Source: Coriaria nepalensis (Eukaryota > Streptophyta > Magnoliopsida > Cucurbitales > Coriariaceae). From it: a stretch of DNA of 64,000 nt. The stretch lies in NCBI GenBank assembly GCA_027186245.1, contig CP114498.1:8301001-8365000 (forward strand), read 5' to 3'. Under the pieces are notes generated by a model that saw nothing but the letters and a program-made list of their open reading frames with translations, did no database searches and was not told the origin of the DNA. A program made the translations under genes and the position numbers. Positions within the stretch are counted from its first letter, which is position 1. Every line of letters starts with the position of its first letter. Positions 25,166 through 38,420 of the stretch are shown piece after piece.

Positions 25166-27181
25166 ATGTCCACATTGCAAGGTCAGACAATGGAAATGGA
25201 TCTTAATGCTGTTCATGTAACTGATGTGTCTACCGACCTGGAATCGGAATCCAGTAAGCATGAAATACTTGAAAGAAATCCCTCTTATGGAGAAATTACT
25301 GTAGATCAAATAAATGCTAGTGAAGTTGTAACAACATTGGAATTAAATGTGGCTCGTTCTTCAGAAAAGTTGATTAACTTGGGTGTTCTTTTGATGCATG
25401 TGGCCACTAGAGAGAATGAATTCGAAGCTTATGCTTCAAAGGAAGATCAAGTCTTGGTTAGTGATTCTTCTGTTGACCGGATCCTAGAATTTGATCTACT
25501 TACTGGAATCTTAGATTGTGAGGTGAATGAATTGGATAAATTCATGGGAATGATCAAGACTGATATTATCGATGCACGTGAGATGATTTCTTCAAGCAAG
25601 AAATCCGAAGAAAGTTTCGTGACAATGGAGGAAATCTTAATTGTCTCTGAAGAATCCTTAAAGGAATCACAAAACCAGGCTTCTGAAATTAGAATCCAAA
25701 CAGTGAAATTACAAAGAACTTTGTCACATTATTATGAAGGAAATTGGAATGGACAAGAGGGTCCGGATTTTCAGGAGGAAAATCAGTTTCATAACATTGA
25801 TGAAAGGATAAAAATGCAGACTGTTGAAGAGAAAAGAAACATCTTAAGGATGTTAGAGAAGTCTTTAGAAAAAGAAATGGATCTTGAAAAGAAGTTGGCA
25901 GAATCAAGGCAGATTGAAGAAGAGCTAAAACTAAGATTCTACTCTTCGGACCAAAATATATATCCCTTAGAGGGCGAAATCATAAATGTGTGGGAAAGGT
26001 GTTTTCTTGGTGAAAATTCTTCGGAAGTTCTTAATGGAGTTTCAAAAGAGCTTCTGGGTCGGCTTCAAATTCTTCAATTCCATTTGAATGGTTCACTTAA
26101 AAGAGAAGCTGACATTAGATTGAAGCTAGAAGGTTCAATGGAAGAATCAAAAATTAAAGGAGAAAGTGCTAAGGAAGCCGAAAGAGAAAAAGTGAGTTTA
26201 ATTGAAAAGAAGCTGAAAGAGACCAAGCCAGAGCTAGATGAAAAAGTATCTGAAGTATCTAAAGCAGAAGAGAAGGTGGATTCACTTGAGAGGCAGCTTA
26301 GGGAATCAGATACGCAACTCCAGCAAGCCATGGCATCTGTTGAAGCTAGTCAAGAGAAAGAAAGCATGTTGACTTCTACGATTGCAGACATGGAAAATTT
26401 GATTGAGACCCTGAGGCTTAAGGTTTCGAAGGCAGAAAATCATGCTGATAACACAGAGGAGAAATGTATTCAGTTGTCTGAATCCCATGTGGTAATGAAC
26501 AATGAATTGAGATTTTTGCAGGCTAGAGTTGATTTATTGGAGGTGTCTTTACGTCAAGCTGAGGAAATCAAGATGACTACTACTAAGGAGATTAATGCCC
26601 TTACGAAATTTATAACCGATTTAGTGATGCAACTTGCGGTTGAGAGAGATCGGCTTCAAAAGAAGGTATTGGCTAATTTATTTATACTAATTATTTCTAA
26701 TTTGATCCTCGTATCTTTTTATAACTGGTTTTTTCTCCTGAAATTATATGGTAATATATATATATATATAATTTTTTTCTTTTCCTTTTCATGGGTCCAG
26801 ATGTCTTCATTGGCTAGGGAGAACAAAATTTTGGTAGCGAAGTTGGAACAAACAAACAAGGATTCATCTGTAAACACTCCTCATGAAAATGGTAAAGATC
26901 TTGAGCATGACTTGACTACTCCAACTCGTGCAATCTCCAAGGTAAGTTGCTTTCTGGGTCTTTAATTAAAACCCTGTTAACTTGTCTTAATGTGGGGCCA
27001 TTTTTTGCAGGTGAGTGAAGATTGCAAAGATGCTGAAAATGGTAAGACCGAAGTCGAGCCACAAACTGCAAGGAGAATTGATGCAGGGGTTTCAAGCTTC
27101 ATGCATGTTATTGCCTTGGTGCTTGTTGTTCTCATATCTATTGGAGCTTACAACCTCATGACAGTAGATTCACCATACTAA
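25166..27181 (+). CDS. WIT-type (WPP domain-interacting tail-anchored) protein
   Basis: Three exons: 25166-26665, 26801-26941 and 27011-27181, 1812 nt, 603 aa. The ATG at 25190 (MEMDLNAVHV) is an alternative start, because an AG at 25179-25180 could be a leader-intron acceptor. Most of the protein is heptad-rich coiled coil (about residues 60-550), with runs such as KVDSLERQLRESDTQLQQAM. The C-terminus has the family signature RRIDAGVSSF and one hydrophobic segment, HVIALVLVVLISIGAYNLM, with a very short tail, so it is tail-anchored. In Arabidopsis WIT1/WIT2 sit in the outer nuclear envelope, bind WIPs and RanGAP WPP domains and anchor myosin XI-i for nuclear movement. The first exon splices in frame (QKK to MSSL). 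It is at the short end of the family. No breaks. Confidence 0.85.
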
Positions 27182-28072
27182 TGGCAGTGCTCGGTTTTTC
27201 ATACACAATTTTGGATCGAGATCGTAAGCACTCGTAAAACTTTAACCATATAGGATTATAGGGCTCTCATATAAACTTAAATAGAGTAGAGATCGTTAAA
27301 GAGTAATCGGGTCTGTTTTTTTCTCTCCTAATATTTTGGCATGCCCTTGTATATTTAAATGCTCTCTCCTCTCTTGTAGTCTATATATATATATATAGAT
27401 GAGTAAGATTGATATGATGTAATTTCTCTATGAAAAAACTTAATTAAAATTTTAAAGAATATAAATAAATTTTGTGAAAAAATATATCATATCGAATTAG
27501 CTCTTTTTAATTATTAATTTAATTTTATTAATCTGATTCTTTAAATTTAAAAAATAATTTGATAAAGTTAAATTTATTTAATTATTAATTTTTTCCTCTT
27601 ATATTAATTATTTTATAGAAAAAATAAGTTAATTAAAAAAAATAAAAAGATTTAATAATATTTCATTAATTAAAAAAATATAATAAAAAATTTGATATAA
27701 AGTTATTTAAAAAATTATTAATTAAAATATTATATTAATTTAAAAAAATTAAATTTAAAGAAATTTATAAAGAGATAGACATGTACTATCAACCAATTAC
27801 CCTATATATACTATGACTTGGGAAAAGTCCATCTCATTTAATTCCATCATTTTGGTATATCGGCCCAGCCCGGTTGACTGGGCTGGAGAATTGGTCATGG
27901 CCCAAAAGATTTATATTTATTTTTAATAGGAAATTGAAAATATATTTATTTTAATCCTTGAAATTAAGAAATGATCAAACCTCTTTCATGATTTTCTCCC
28001 CATTTTTCTATTTTCGAAAATTCGATTTCCAGAATCCCAAAATTCAATTCCTTATCCAAATTATCATCAATC
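27182..28072. other. Spacer between WIT and RING genes
   Basis: Contains the WIT 3' UTR, a TA repeat at about 27385-27400 and a very AT-rich block at 27430-27780. No coding signal. The RING gene leader is within the last ~150 bp. Confidence 0.55.
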
Positions 28073-29146
28073 ATGGAACAGCTCACAAACTCGAACGAAT
28101 CCAACACTTCCAATCCCCTCAATCTCGACCCCTTCTTTACCTCTTCTTCTTCACCGTCCATCGCCGCCGCCGACGCCGTCGTCGATCCTCGTACTTACGA
28201 TTTAGACTGGTTCTCCGATTCGGCATCTGATGCAGACCGCGATATCAGCAGCTTCGTCACCGACCTCTTCGACCGGGGCCAAAACACAGAGCAAGTCCAT
28301 GATGTCAACGGCCACGACCGACGTTTAGATTTGGAGGAAACTGGTTCGGATTCTGCGACTGAGATCGGAATTTGGGGATTCGAGGACGGGGATGAAATTG
28401 GTTCGAGTTATGTCGAGGAAATTGGGGGATTAATTTTCGGAGTTGAAACGCGTACCGGTAATTTCGATCATTCGCATAACAACGGACTTAGGGTTACAGG
28501 TTTCGAGTCCGATTCAGATTCAAATTCCGTTGAAGAAGATGCTCGAAACGATGCTAATTGGATCGAAAATTCGAATCTGAACTGGGACGGATACTTTCGA
28601 CAGGAACATAGAAATCTCTATGAAGATCTTGAATGGGAGGAAGTAGAAGAAGAAGAAAGAGAAATATTAAGTGTACTACAAGGAGAAGAAGAATCATTAG
28701 CAAATCCTGTCCGGAATCTCGATTGGGAAATTCTTCTAGCAATCAACAATTCTGATTATACATACACACCAGAGTACGATACTATATTCAGTCAATTTGT
28801 CGAAAACGAGAATGTGTTAAAGGGAACTCCACCTGCATCGAAGAGTGTGGTGAAGAATCTCCCTCTCGTCGAGCTGAAAAGGAAGGTTTTGGAAGAAGAA
28901 GAGGAGGAGGAGGAGAATGATGTGGTTTGTGCTGTTTGTAAAGATGAGATTTTGGGCGGGGAGAAGGCAAGGAAGCTTCCGTGCTGCCACTGTTATCATG
29001 GGGATTGCATTGTGCCTTGGTTGAAGATCCGGAATACTTGTCCGGTTTGTCGGTTTGAGTTGCCGACTGATGATCCAGATTACGAACAGAGGAAGAGTCA
29101 GAGGGGTCGATCGGCTGGTGGTCTCGGTCTGGTATTTGCAGGTTAG
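28073..29146 (+). CDS. RING-H2 E3 ubiquitin ligase
   Basis: Single-exon gene of 357 aa. Residues 1-280 are acidic and low-complexity (Asp/Glu/Ser), including a Glu run at 274-281. A C-terminal RING-H2 domain has all eight zinc ligands: C286, C289, C304, H306, H309, C312, C323 and C326, with W316 in the E2-contact position. The following text PTDDPDYEQRK is typical of the RING1/CIP8-like subgroup. The domain supports E2 binding and ubiquitin transfer; the substrate is unknown. No membrane segment or signal peptide is seen, so it is probably cytosolic or nuclear. Its neighbours suggest it is the homologue of Arabidopsis At3g02340/At5g15820 (recalled, not searched). No breaks. Confidence 0.9.
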   Translation: MEQLTNSNESNTSNPLNLDPFFTSSSSPSIAAADAVVDPRTYDLDWFSDSASDADRDISSFVTDLFDRGQNTEQVHDVNGHDRRLDLEETGSDSATEIGIWGFEDGDEIGSSYVEEIGGLIFGVETRTGNFDHSHNNGLRVTGFESDSDSNSVEEDARNDANWIENSNLNWDGYFRQEHRNLYEDLEWEEVEEEEREILSVLQGEEESLANPVRNLDWEILLAINNSDYTYTPEYDTIFSQFVENENVLKGTPPASKSVVKNLPLVELKRKVLEEEEEEEENDVVCAVCKDEILGGEKARKLPCCHCYHGDCIVPWLKIRNTCPVCRFELPTDDPDYEQRKSQRGRSAGGLGLVFAG

Positions 29147-29991
29147 ATTTCGAGTTTGAGTTGAAAATGATTGTGATCTTATCTACATGTACATATTCTT
29201 ACATCTTTTAACACTTTCTTTGTATAATTGTAAGGAAGTTGTGTCTTGTGTTTTCTATGTTTATAGGTCTTGTATTATCTTGAAAGCAGAACAAAATGTA
29301 AATATCTATGGAGATTTCGATTAAGAATGTTTTCATGTTCGATCATTGGCCTAGAAATTAGGTCTCATAACTTGATTCTTGAGTGGTAAATCTTGATGCT
29401 TATACAACACTAAAAGTCATGGACTAGAGCTGAACCAGATTGGAAATCACCTAAACTTGAGCTCAGGTCAGAAAGAAATATCATAGATCGAACTTGGCTC
29501 GAGGTCAATCGAGATTTCAATTGCCTGTGTTTGAGTATGTGCAACCTATAGGATGATAAGATGAGATCAATCACTTCCATATTAGATAGTGTGTTTCTAT
29601 GAGTCATATAACTTATGCATAAAGAAAATCTTTGCGTAAAGTAGTATGGTTTGAAAATGAGTTTTCTGTAAATTCATTGTTTATGTGCATAAAAGTTATG
29701 ACATTTATAAAAAAAGTCTAAAAGAGTTTAACAGTTAAATCATGCCCAAAGACTTTCTAGAAACATAGTCAATGGAAAGTCAATTTGGTACAATAATAGT
29801 CATTTATGGTTCTTGTGGAAGTTCTTCGTACTTCTCATTATATGGGTGACCTATACGCCTTGCTGGATGCCAATAGATTTGGCGGTTTAAGTCAACTTGA
29901 TAATATAGAATGATGATGTTGACTGTTTGTTTTGAAAAGTGTTTTCAAAGTCAAATGATCTCTTTGTAAAGAATAAATAAAAATCATAAGT

Positions 29992-31360
29992 TGTTGTGGG
30001 GCTCATCCGCTGTGAGAACGTAAAACTTATCTAGTCACACACAAATGTTGATCGGATCGAGGTTGGATTCTAAATTAGAAAATTTTGACTTATTCATGAT
30101 GAACTTGATTTAAATAGTTAAATCATTAATTAATTTAATTTGTTAAATTTAAGTCATACCCGCATGACTAGCACAACCAAAATGTGATTTAAATTTAATT
30201 AGAAATTAAATAATTCATTAAAATAATTATTATTTTTACTTAAATAATCATTAAATAGAGATTTAATGATTGTTAAATCGTATATTATTTTTTGTATAAA
30301 AAAATATATATATTAGGTAATTAAAGTATTAATGGACCTAAATAGATTGATGGGCAAAGCTTAAATTAAAGTATATATTTTACTAAGTAAAATTATATTT
30401 TAATTTAAAAACTATAAATTATTATAATTTTCTGAAAATAGGAATTAAAATAGGTTCAGAAAACTCAAACATGGTTAATTAGATGAATTAGGCCTTAGAG
30501 GCTTAGTAGAGCTAGGCCCGTAAGGACACAAAACCCTAGTGTTTCTCTTAGTGATTTGTGTTGCCCATCATAAAGAAGAGAGAAAGAGAGCCTCATTTTT
30601 CTCCATCTTTTTCTTCCTCTCCAAGTTAATTGATTCAAGTGTTAAATCAATCGATACTGTAATCCAACGCTCTAGTTATCGATTGTGTGGATCAAAGGTA
30701 GAGATCGGGTGAGGGTTAAGGAGCTGAAACAAGCGGCAACAGTGACGATCAAGCGACAACAACAATAGCGGTAAGGAAAATGGTGAAATTCCGTCCGAAA
30801 TTTGGAGGAGTTTAGGGCTAGGTATCCGAATCTTTTTCCCTTATTCATTTCATATTTAGAATTTAAAAATAGCCTAGGGTTATGGATGTATAACTACATA
30901 GCATCAAACCGTGATTGTGGTAGTTCATCTTTTAGGTCCATATGTTACGCCCCATAATGTGAGAAGGAACCATCAACTTACAATGGTATTAGAGTCTCGG
31001 TTTACATGCCGGAATTCTAGGTCTATGAATTGTTCATATGTATAAAAATATGATTTTTGGCCCTTGTTTATGTGTTTTCATGAAATGCATGCTTGCTGGA
31101 ATTTTGAAAAATTGAACCAAAATGATGTTTTGAGCTTGATTTTCACGTTTTTTGAACCTGAAAATGAAATGGGGATCATTTTATATACTTGGGTGAGTCT
31201 GCCCGCCACAATCGCCACCATGGGCACTAGGCAGCCCCCGTATGTGCCGCCGCTTGTTAGCACGCATGCAACAAGTTGCCGCTGCCCATGGGCAGCTAAG
31301 GTGGTGTTGGAGCCGAATCCCCTGTTGGATATAAATGGGTCCCACTTGCTTAGATGTTAA
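29992..31360 (+). mobile_element. Copia-type LTR and leader remnant
   Basis: A tract starting near TGTTGTGGGGCTC (29992) and ending near CAACTTACA (30974-30982) is followed directly by TGGTATTAGAGTC at 30984-30996. This is close to TGGTATCAGAGC, the primer-binding site complementary to initiator tRNA-Met in plant Ty1/copia elements. The following ~400 bp are leader-like, with a GC-rich patch at 31195-31300. No gag or pol is recognisable, so it is a truncated element or a leader plus LTR. The LTR 5' boundary is a guess. Confidence 0.5.
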
Positions 31361-34300
31361 TAGGTAAAATTTCTAGTTTTGAAAATTTGGCCTTAATGGG
31401 CTTTGGAAGTCCAGAAAATCATTAGAATATGAAATTCCTGACAACATTAAATTTGGCCTTATGGTTTATATGTTGGGAGATGACTCCCTTTTACACAATG
31501 GTATAGCATATGTATTTAAAAGTTCATGAGACAAAATAGCTTAGAAAAAATTTGAGAAACTAAAAGGATTTGATGGATATCAAATAAACATCTAGCATTA
31601 ATTGAATAGGTCATATAAAATAAATAAGAGCATACTTGTAGTCGATATGAATACCTCAATCCATATTAATATGAATCAACGATAAGTAGGCATAGCTTGT
31701 GTCTTTGAAATGATGAAGTCTCTTTTTAATTGTTCAAAAGAGAAATTAATCATACTGTATTATCTAATATATAGTGATGTATGTAGATTGATACCAACAA
31801 ATGCTAAATAGAAATTTTATTTTTCATTAATTCCATATTTAAGTTCTCTAGCATTTTGGATTTAGAGTCTTGAGAAGACATATATGAAACCAAAAGTAAG
31901 AGAAAAAGAAATAAGGAATTAAAAGAGATGAAAACAAAATGGATAGAGATATTAATCTTAGATTAGATCGTAAAGATAAATATCAATATTATTAGTTTCT
32001 TAATACATATTTTTACAATAATGTTATTTTTATTTTAGTAAAATCCTCTTAAAACATCATAAGCATATGATGCTTTGGTATGAAGAAATCATAATATATG
32101 AGATATATGTTTTTCAAGTATGTTTTTGACCTACTTAGATAAAATAAAATGGATGAAGGAAAGTGATTTGATCTAATATATTAATATTTTTATTTGGTTA
32201 GATTATATTTATTTTATTAATATTGTATTAGATATTTAATTTGATTTGATCGAATTTAATTATTATTTTTAATAATTATTATTTTAAATTTTAATTTAAT
32301 TAAGTCTTTATTTAGATAATTTATTTTTGATATTTTTTTTAATGAATAAATTTTATTTCTTATTAAGTATTTTATTAATAAATTTTTATTAAATTTAATT
32401 AAATAACTTTTGATTTTTAATTTTTAACTCTTACATTAAATTTTTATTCAAATACGCCTTTTCATTTTTTATTTTTTAATATAATTTTTCATCATTATTT
32501 CCTTAAATATATGAAGTAATTACTCAATTAAATAAATTAAAAAGATGTTTTCAAATTTTCATTTATTTTTTCAATTATATTTATTACATTTTCATTTTTA
32601 ATAGATTTTTATTTATTATTTTCTTAAATAGAATTTTCAATAATTATTTATTAAATGATAGTTAATTTATTCATTAAATATATTTTTTTATTTTTATAAA
32701 GAAAGATACAATCTTTAATTAAAAATATCGGTATTTAATACTACTTTTAAAATACAAATAAAATTATCTTTTTTTTAAAAAAGTGATCAAATCCAATCCA
32801 ATACAACTTCCATCTGATCGTAACAAATCTGATCTGATCGCCATCTGAAATTTGTTCAATTCGATCCAACTGCCATCCAACACTATCAAATCATATCCGA
32901 CTATTATTCACCCATAATATCATGAGTCATTATATTTAATTGATATCATCTCACTCTAGTTTATTTAAGTTTTGCGTTGCTCCTGTACCATTACCCGTCA
33001 TTAAACAACACCACGCTAGCGTCGAGAAGTCGTCGAGTGAAAAACATATATTGGTTTTTCAAGTATCACAAAATAGCAATTAGATTAAGAATTTTAGTTC
33101 ACTAAAATTCTGACTAATAGGAATTTTCGAAATAATAGATTGTGATTTATATGTACACACTAGCACTCCATGCATTAAGATTTAAAAAAAAAAAAGTATC
33201 ACTTCTTAGCTTGGAGTAAGGAATATAAGATGTATGAGATATGATCTAAATTGTTTTCATATAAGACATAAAGAGGTTGTGTCATGAGGAAGATTAAAGA
33301 ATGCGTCCGAGTATAAGAAAATCTAAGTGATAAATTAAAGTTGTTTGATTTATAAAAGAAAATTATCTAAAATATAAAACTCCAATTATTTCTAAAATAA
33401 TATATAATTACATATAAATAATTAATAAAAATTTAATAATAATAATATTAACTATTAATAAATTTTATCCGTAACTACTATAAACATTAGTCTTCTTTAA
33501 TGAATTAGCTCACTTCTTGATCTATTAAAACTATGAGAGACTACCCTCTAATGAAAGATCGTTTTGAATAATACCATTTAGTAAGCATTCTCTAGCTAGA
33601 TAAGTAGCTATAATTAGATAGGTAGCTACTTTCCGTCATTTTTTTGGATTCATATGAATAAGATGATGAGCAAAAAGCAAGCAGGCAGGAGTGGAAAAAT
33701 GTAAGACAAGAAACAAGTAGCAGAGGGATTGTCTGGGTCGTAGGGGTGCAGCATATCACAAACAGGAACATCATTACTCGATCGGGTATTTCCTTGTTTG
33801 TGTTGATAGCTTTCTTACAAGTTTCAAACCTTCTCACTTGTACTAGAAAGATGTATAATGATCTATCATCACGATGACGAGAAATAATCATATCTCAAGC
33901 TCTATATATATCTTAAAGACTTAAATTAGTTATATGTCTAATCTAATGTGCTACTATACCGACGAGCGTATTGGATTACTGTACTTAAGTACGTACATCC
34001 TGATATACATTCCGACGGCAGTATTTGGATAATACACACCAATCTAGCTATTTGGATAATGTAAGATGATGACAAACAATAGAAGCAACAAATGACGAAA
34101 CAAAACGATTGTAATAATAAACAAACATGGATATCCTTATGCTCTCCCCCACAAATAATGTTAATTAGTGGATTAAGACCTTAATACTTAATTGCACCTA
34201 ATCACAGTTTCATTGACTTTTTATACTTGGTGGGTAAGAAGAGAATTAATATCTTATCCAAAACACAAGTACTTAATATATAAGTAATTAATGAATAAAT

Positions 34301-35228
34301 TATTAAATCTTATATTGTTCAAGAAGAATGGAATCCTATACTGGGAAATTCATTGATTGTTAATGTCAAATTCGTGTCAAATGCTGATTGGGTGAAACTT
34401 TTACTTAAATTTACAAAGCGAGCTTTACAATTCTCTCATCCTATTGGTATGTATATTTATAAGTTTTTTTTGTCTTATTCGACAAAAAAGTACTCTTAGT
34501 CGACTTAGAATTTATTTTAAAAAAAAGATTTATAATTAATTTATAAATTTAATATTTTTTTTAAAAAATTATAAGTAAATATAAAATTTTTGACTTATAA
34601 TTAATTATAAATATTTTTTTTAAGCGATGTGAGATAAATTTTAGTACTCTTCTTTATTTATGAGTTCAGTATTTGGAAAGCTCAATAAATAATACAATGA
34701 ATTATGGATATTTATCAATAGAGTGTGAATATATTTATTTAGAATTTAATTATGATATTATAATAAATTAATGAATTTAATAATTTATTTTTTTAAATAA
34801 TTTTATAAAAAAAATAAAATTCTTAATTTATAAATTAACTAAAATTTTATATTATAAATAATATGAGATAAATTTTAATACACCTATTTTATTTTTTATT
34901 ACGACATATGATAACACGAAAAATATTAATTGGAAAATGCAGAAATATTATATCCTAATATATAGCTAGATATTTATTTATTTATTTATTTAGGATAAAT
35001 ATATAACTAGATTCACACCATGCAACCTAGCCAAAGAACAAAACTAGCCAATATAGTTATATATATACATATATATAACCCCCCACGATACTCTATCGAG
35101 CGATGATTGACTTGAGACGAGAAGCTTTTGTAGTTTTGTTTGAGTTGACAGCTTCTTTATATTATTTTTTTCGTTGTGCCTCTATATTTGGACGGATTGG
35201 ACAGGATGGGGGACGATACAGTAACCCT

Positions 35229-35243
35229 CCCCCCCCCCCCCCC
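35229..35243. repeat. C15 homopolymer
   Basis: Fifteen consecutive C, followed by ACACGCGCGC, directly visible. It is a length-unstable tract. Confidence 0.9.
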
Positions 35244-36289
35244 ACACGCGCGCTTGTTAGCATGGCCCACGTGTTACGTCTATCATGCGCAGCGTCTTTC
35301 CATCTTCTTAATTATTTCATTCATTATTAAAAAATTAAATTAAAAAATAATAATAAAAAATAATAAAATATTAGATATGTAAAGGAGATAAATGATTCGG
35401 TGTGTATAGTTAACTGTATGTTTTCTGAATCTGTGGAAGAATTTGTGCTGTTTTTTTCCCTACACAATGGACGAGATGAGATCATCATATTATGTTCGTG
35501 ATTGACTTCTGTCATATTGATTACAAAAGTTATGGGACCCAAATTAACATATGATAAAATTCAATCTTAAAGACTTATGTGGACTCATTATGTAAAAAAA
35601 ATCCTAAATTCTTTCATAAACATCAAAGATAAACAAATCCACTAAATAATAATAATAATAATTTTAAAAAACTTTCATTATTTCGTTCCCATATAGTGTG
35701 TTTGATGCTAAAATGTGCACTGGTTAAATCAAGTCCCACCAGTGGAGGACTCCTCCCTTAATTCTAGGGCAGTGTCCAATGAAAGGGTGATATCTTCCCA
35801 TAATGCCCTCGAATAATTGTGATTTGTTCATGTTGTGTGGCTATATACAAGGCTATCTTGGGAACAATTTAGAGATATGGGAAGAGACTTTTTTTACTTA
35901 AGAGATAAGATATGTTGGGATGGTTGAGGGGAACATAACATGAGACTTCACCATCGCTTGTTTTCTTTCAATTTAAGGTACATAGCTCACTTCGTTAAAA
36001 TTAACCTAAATAAAGTTCCAAACAAAAATGAAATGAAATGAAATGAAATTCATGTGTGAAGGATCTTAAATTTTTTTTTTTTTTTTTTTTATGATATGCA
36101 TGGGGTTGTTTTAACTTGTTTGGATATGGTAGATTCACAAGGTAATAAAGTGGTCAAACTTGATAAAGTTAGAAAACATAAAGTATGAAAGAAAATAAAG
36201 GGGTGGTAGCCTATATAGAATGCCAAAGTTTAGAAAAATGGTCAACTTTTTGCTTAGACTTCCTAATTTTTGCTCAAAATTTAAAAGAT

Positions 36290-36350
36290 CTAAATTAGAA
36301 TGAGACAGCGGTTCAGTAATAACACTCTCGTTTTTCGGGTTCGAATCATC
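36290..36350 (+). repeat. Possible tRNA-derived SINE remnant
   Basis: AGCGGTTCAGTAATAACACTC resembles a degenerate polymerase III box A, and GGGTTCGAATC matches the box B/T-loop consensus GGTTCGANYC about 20 nt later. No cloverleaf can be drawn, so it is not a functional tRNA. No tail or target duplication is clear. Confidence 0.3.
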
Positions 36351-38271
36351 CACTACAAACCCTTTACATGTTTGTACTCTCTAGTTGGTCAAAAAACAGA
36401 TGTGCCAATATGAATACTTTAAACATTTACAATGTATCAGATAAGTACAACTGTACTTGGACAGAAACAACATACATCTTCATTCTTCAACTACAAATCC
36501 ACCTTTACATACTATCACATTTCCAACAAGTATATAGAGAAGAAAAAAAAAAGAGTCGAAAAAAGAAGAGGAAGTGCAACAAGCAAGGTATGAGCAGCAA
36601 TCACAAGACAAGAAAAGAAAGAAGAGTCTAAATCTGTCTGATGACATTGTTGACTATTCAGTCCACTCAACCTGGCCTTAAGTGTGGGAAAGCTTTCTCA
36701 GATTTCCAAAAAAAAAAAAAAAAGACCTCTCTTAATTCAGTGGAAGACTGCATTTCATTTCAATATTTTCATAATTTATTTTTTATTTTTTATATCCATT
36801 TCCACCACCGCTTAAGAACAAGATCTTTTCCACTCAGGTAAAAAAAAAGAAGAAGAATTATATATATATATATATATAGTTGCTCATTTGAGTGGTTATA
36901 ACCATAGTCCATCATCTTCTCCAAGTTGCTTAAAGTGACCCACATGGGGGTATGGCCCCATCATATACACCAAAACATCCTTAATTTTGACAAATTTGAG
37001 CTATCATGTTGATTAATGAAAACCAATTAGGTTTCCCGTTCTTGTAAACAAGTTATAAGATTAATATAGAAACTTCATTCGATAAACGAGACACAGATTT
37101 ATACACTATATATATATATATATGTAAGCAAGAACGACCGGTTCAACGGGTTTCACCATTCCTCTCTTAGAACGAATAAGTTATGAATAGAAAAAGTGCA
37201 AATTTATGGTCAGTGATATTTCTTTTGAATCAATTTAGGGTCAGCATTTTGTCTCTTCTGTTATCCTAAACATATATAAATCATAGCATGTAATATAAAG
37301 TTGTATTGGGACGTAATGGCATGCTTTACCTCCATGATGAATGTTATGCAGTAGAAAATAGGATTGAATCACACCCACTTGTATAAACTTTTATTTATTT
37401 ATTATTTTTCTACATATTATGCAGTAGAAAACAGCAGCTGTTGCTGATGCATTTTTCCATATTCTAACCAAATAAGCAAATGGGAGAGAGAGCTTGTTTT
37501 CTTTCCTTGTGCTCTCGTATCTTAATAATCTTTTCTCTTTTTAACCCACCCTGAAATTGAGTATATTAACAAAAAATAATTAGTTTTTAAAGTGTTCTAG
37601 TTGTGATATGTTTATCAGCGTTTCTGAAAAGTTGAAGAACACTAATGTATTACATCACTAGTTTAATTAGTGAGATTAACTGAACTAATCACCTGATATT
37701 AGTTTTAAAATAAAGATTAACGTTCAAATCATCAAAAAAGTCAGCTATGACATTAATATGAGACAGATAATTGTTGTACCACAACGATTATTATAGTAAG
37801 ATCTTCTGGATTTAAAACAAAGTCTTAGATGAGACATTTAATGAACATGTGAAAGTGTTCAGAATCCATTTGATCTTAATATGAAATTCTTATACAATTG
37901 ACTTTGTTAACTAGACTACATTTTTTCTTCTCCTCTTCTTCTTCTTCTTACTGCCAAAACATTCTTCCACTACAATAATTATACTCCCCACAGTTCATAC
38001 TCTCTCTCTCATGTAAGCAAAAACATGATCTAGAACATGATTTTATCCACAAATGCAAATTGCATGCTAATGTATTATTATAACATGCACAAGATGATAA
38101 AAATAATACACCAAGACATACATATACATAAAAAACAAAAACATCATGATATTTTTCTCAAATGGTTTAAGCTTTTTTATGAAACTCCCTTACTATTTAA
38201 GTATTACCCTCAACATTTCCTTTCTGTGTGTGTTCGTGTTTGTAGGTCCCCATATCACACCCATTCAATCC

Positions 38272-38279
38272 TATATAAA
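38272..38279 (+). promoter_or_regulatory. TATA box of the bZIP gene
   Basis: TATATAAA lies about 145 bp upstream of the bZIP ATG in C/A-rich leader sequence. Initiation around 38300-38310 would fit. Confidence 0.65.
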
Positions 38280-38351
38280 CCCCCTCTCCAAAACCAAGCT
38301 TCCAATCCCCTGAAAAACAGCCCGGAACAAAACCCGAAGAAACTTTCATCC

Positions 38352-38399
38352 ATGCAACCTAGGCCTAGTGAGATCACAACTACTCTAAACTACCACTAA
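38352..38399 (+). other. Candidate upstream ORF in bZIP leader
   Basis: A 15-codon ORF, MQPRPSEITTTLNYH, ends 21 nt before the bZIP start codon and lies inside the expected leader. It does not resemble the sucrose-responsive uORF of group S1 bZIPs. If translated it could reduce main-ORF initiation. Confidence 0.4.
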
Positions 38400-38420
38400 C
38401 TCCATTCAAATCCTACCCCA

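Larger units (their letters stand above)
29147..38271. other. Long gene-poor spacer
   Basis: About 9.1 kb with no gene I can support. It holds an LTR-type remnant (about 29992-31400), extremely AT-rich blocks (30100-30450, 31700-32800, 34480-34900) and several simple repeats (A11 at 33183, C15 at 35229, AATGA units at 36028-36050, T20 at 36071, TA runs near 36860 and 37108). Open frames here, such as 33592-33891 on the minus strand, lack recognisable motifs. The last ~300 bp form the bZIP promoter. Confidence 0.6.

Noticed and set aside
31064..31360. Plus-strand ORF of 98 codons in the spacer
   Set aside because: Lies in LTR leader sequence after the primer-binding site and matches no domain I know.
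33592..33891. Minus-strand ORF of 99 codons
   Set aside because: No recognisable domain; Ser/Tyr-rich end; no promoter or splice signals. A non-coding RNA cannot be excluded.
36290..36350. tRNA gene
   Set aside because: Only box A- and box B-like motifs; acceptor and anticodon stems do not pair, so at most a SINE relic.
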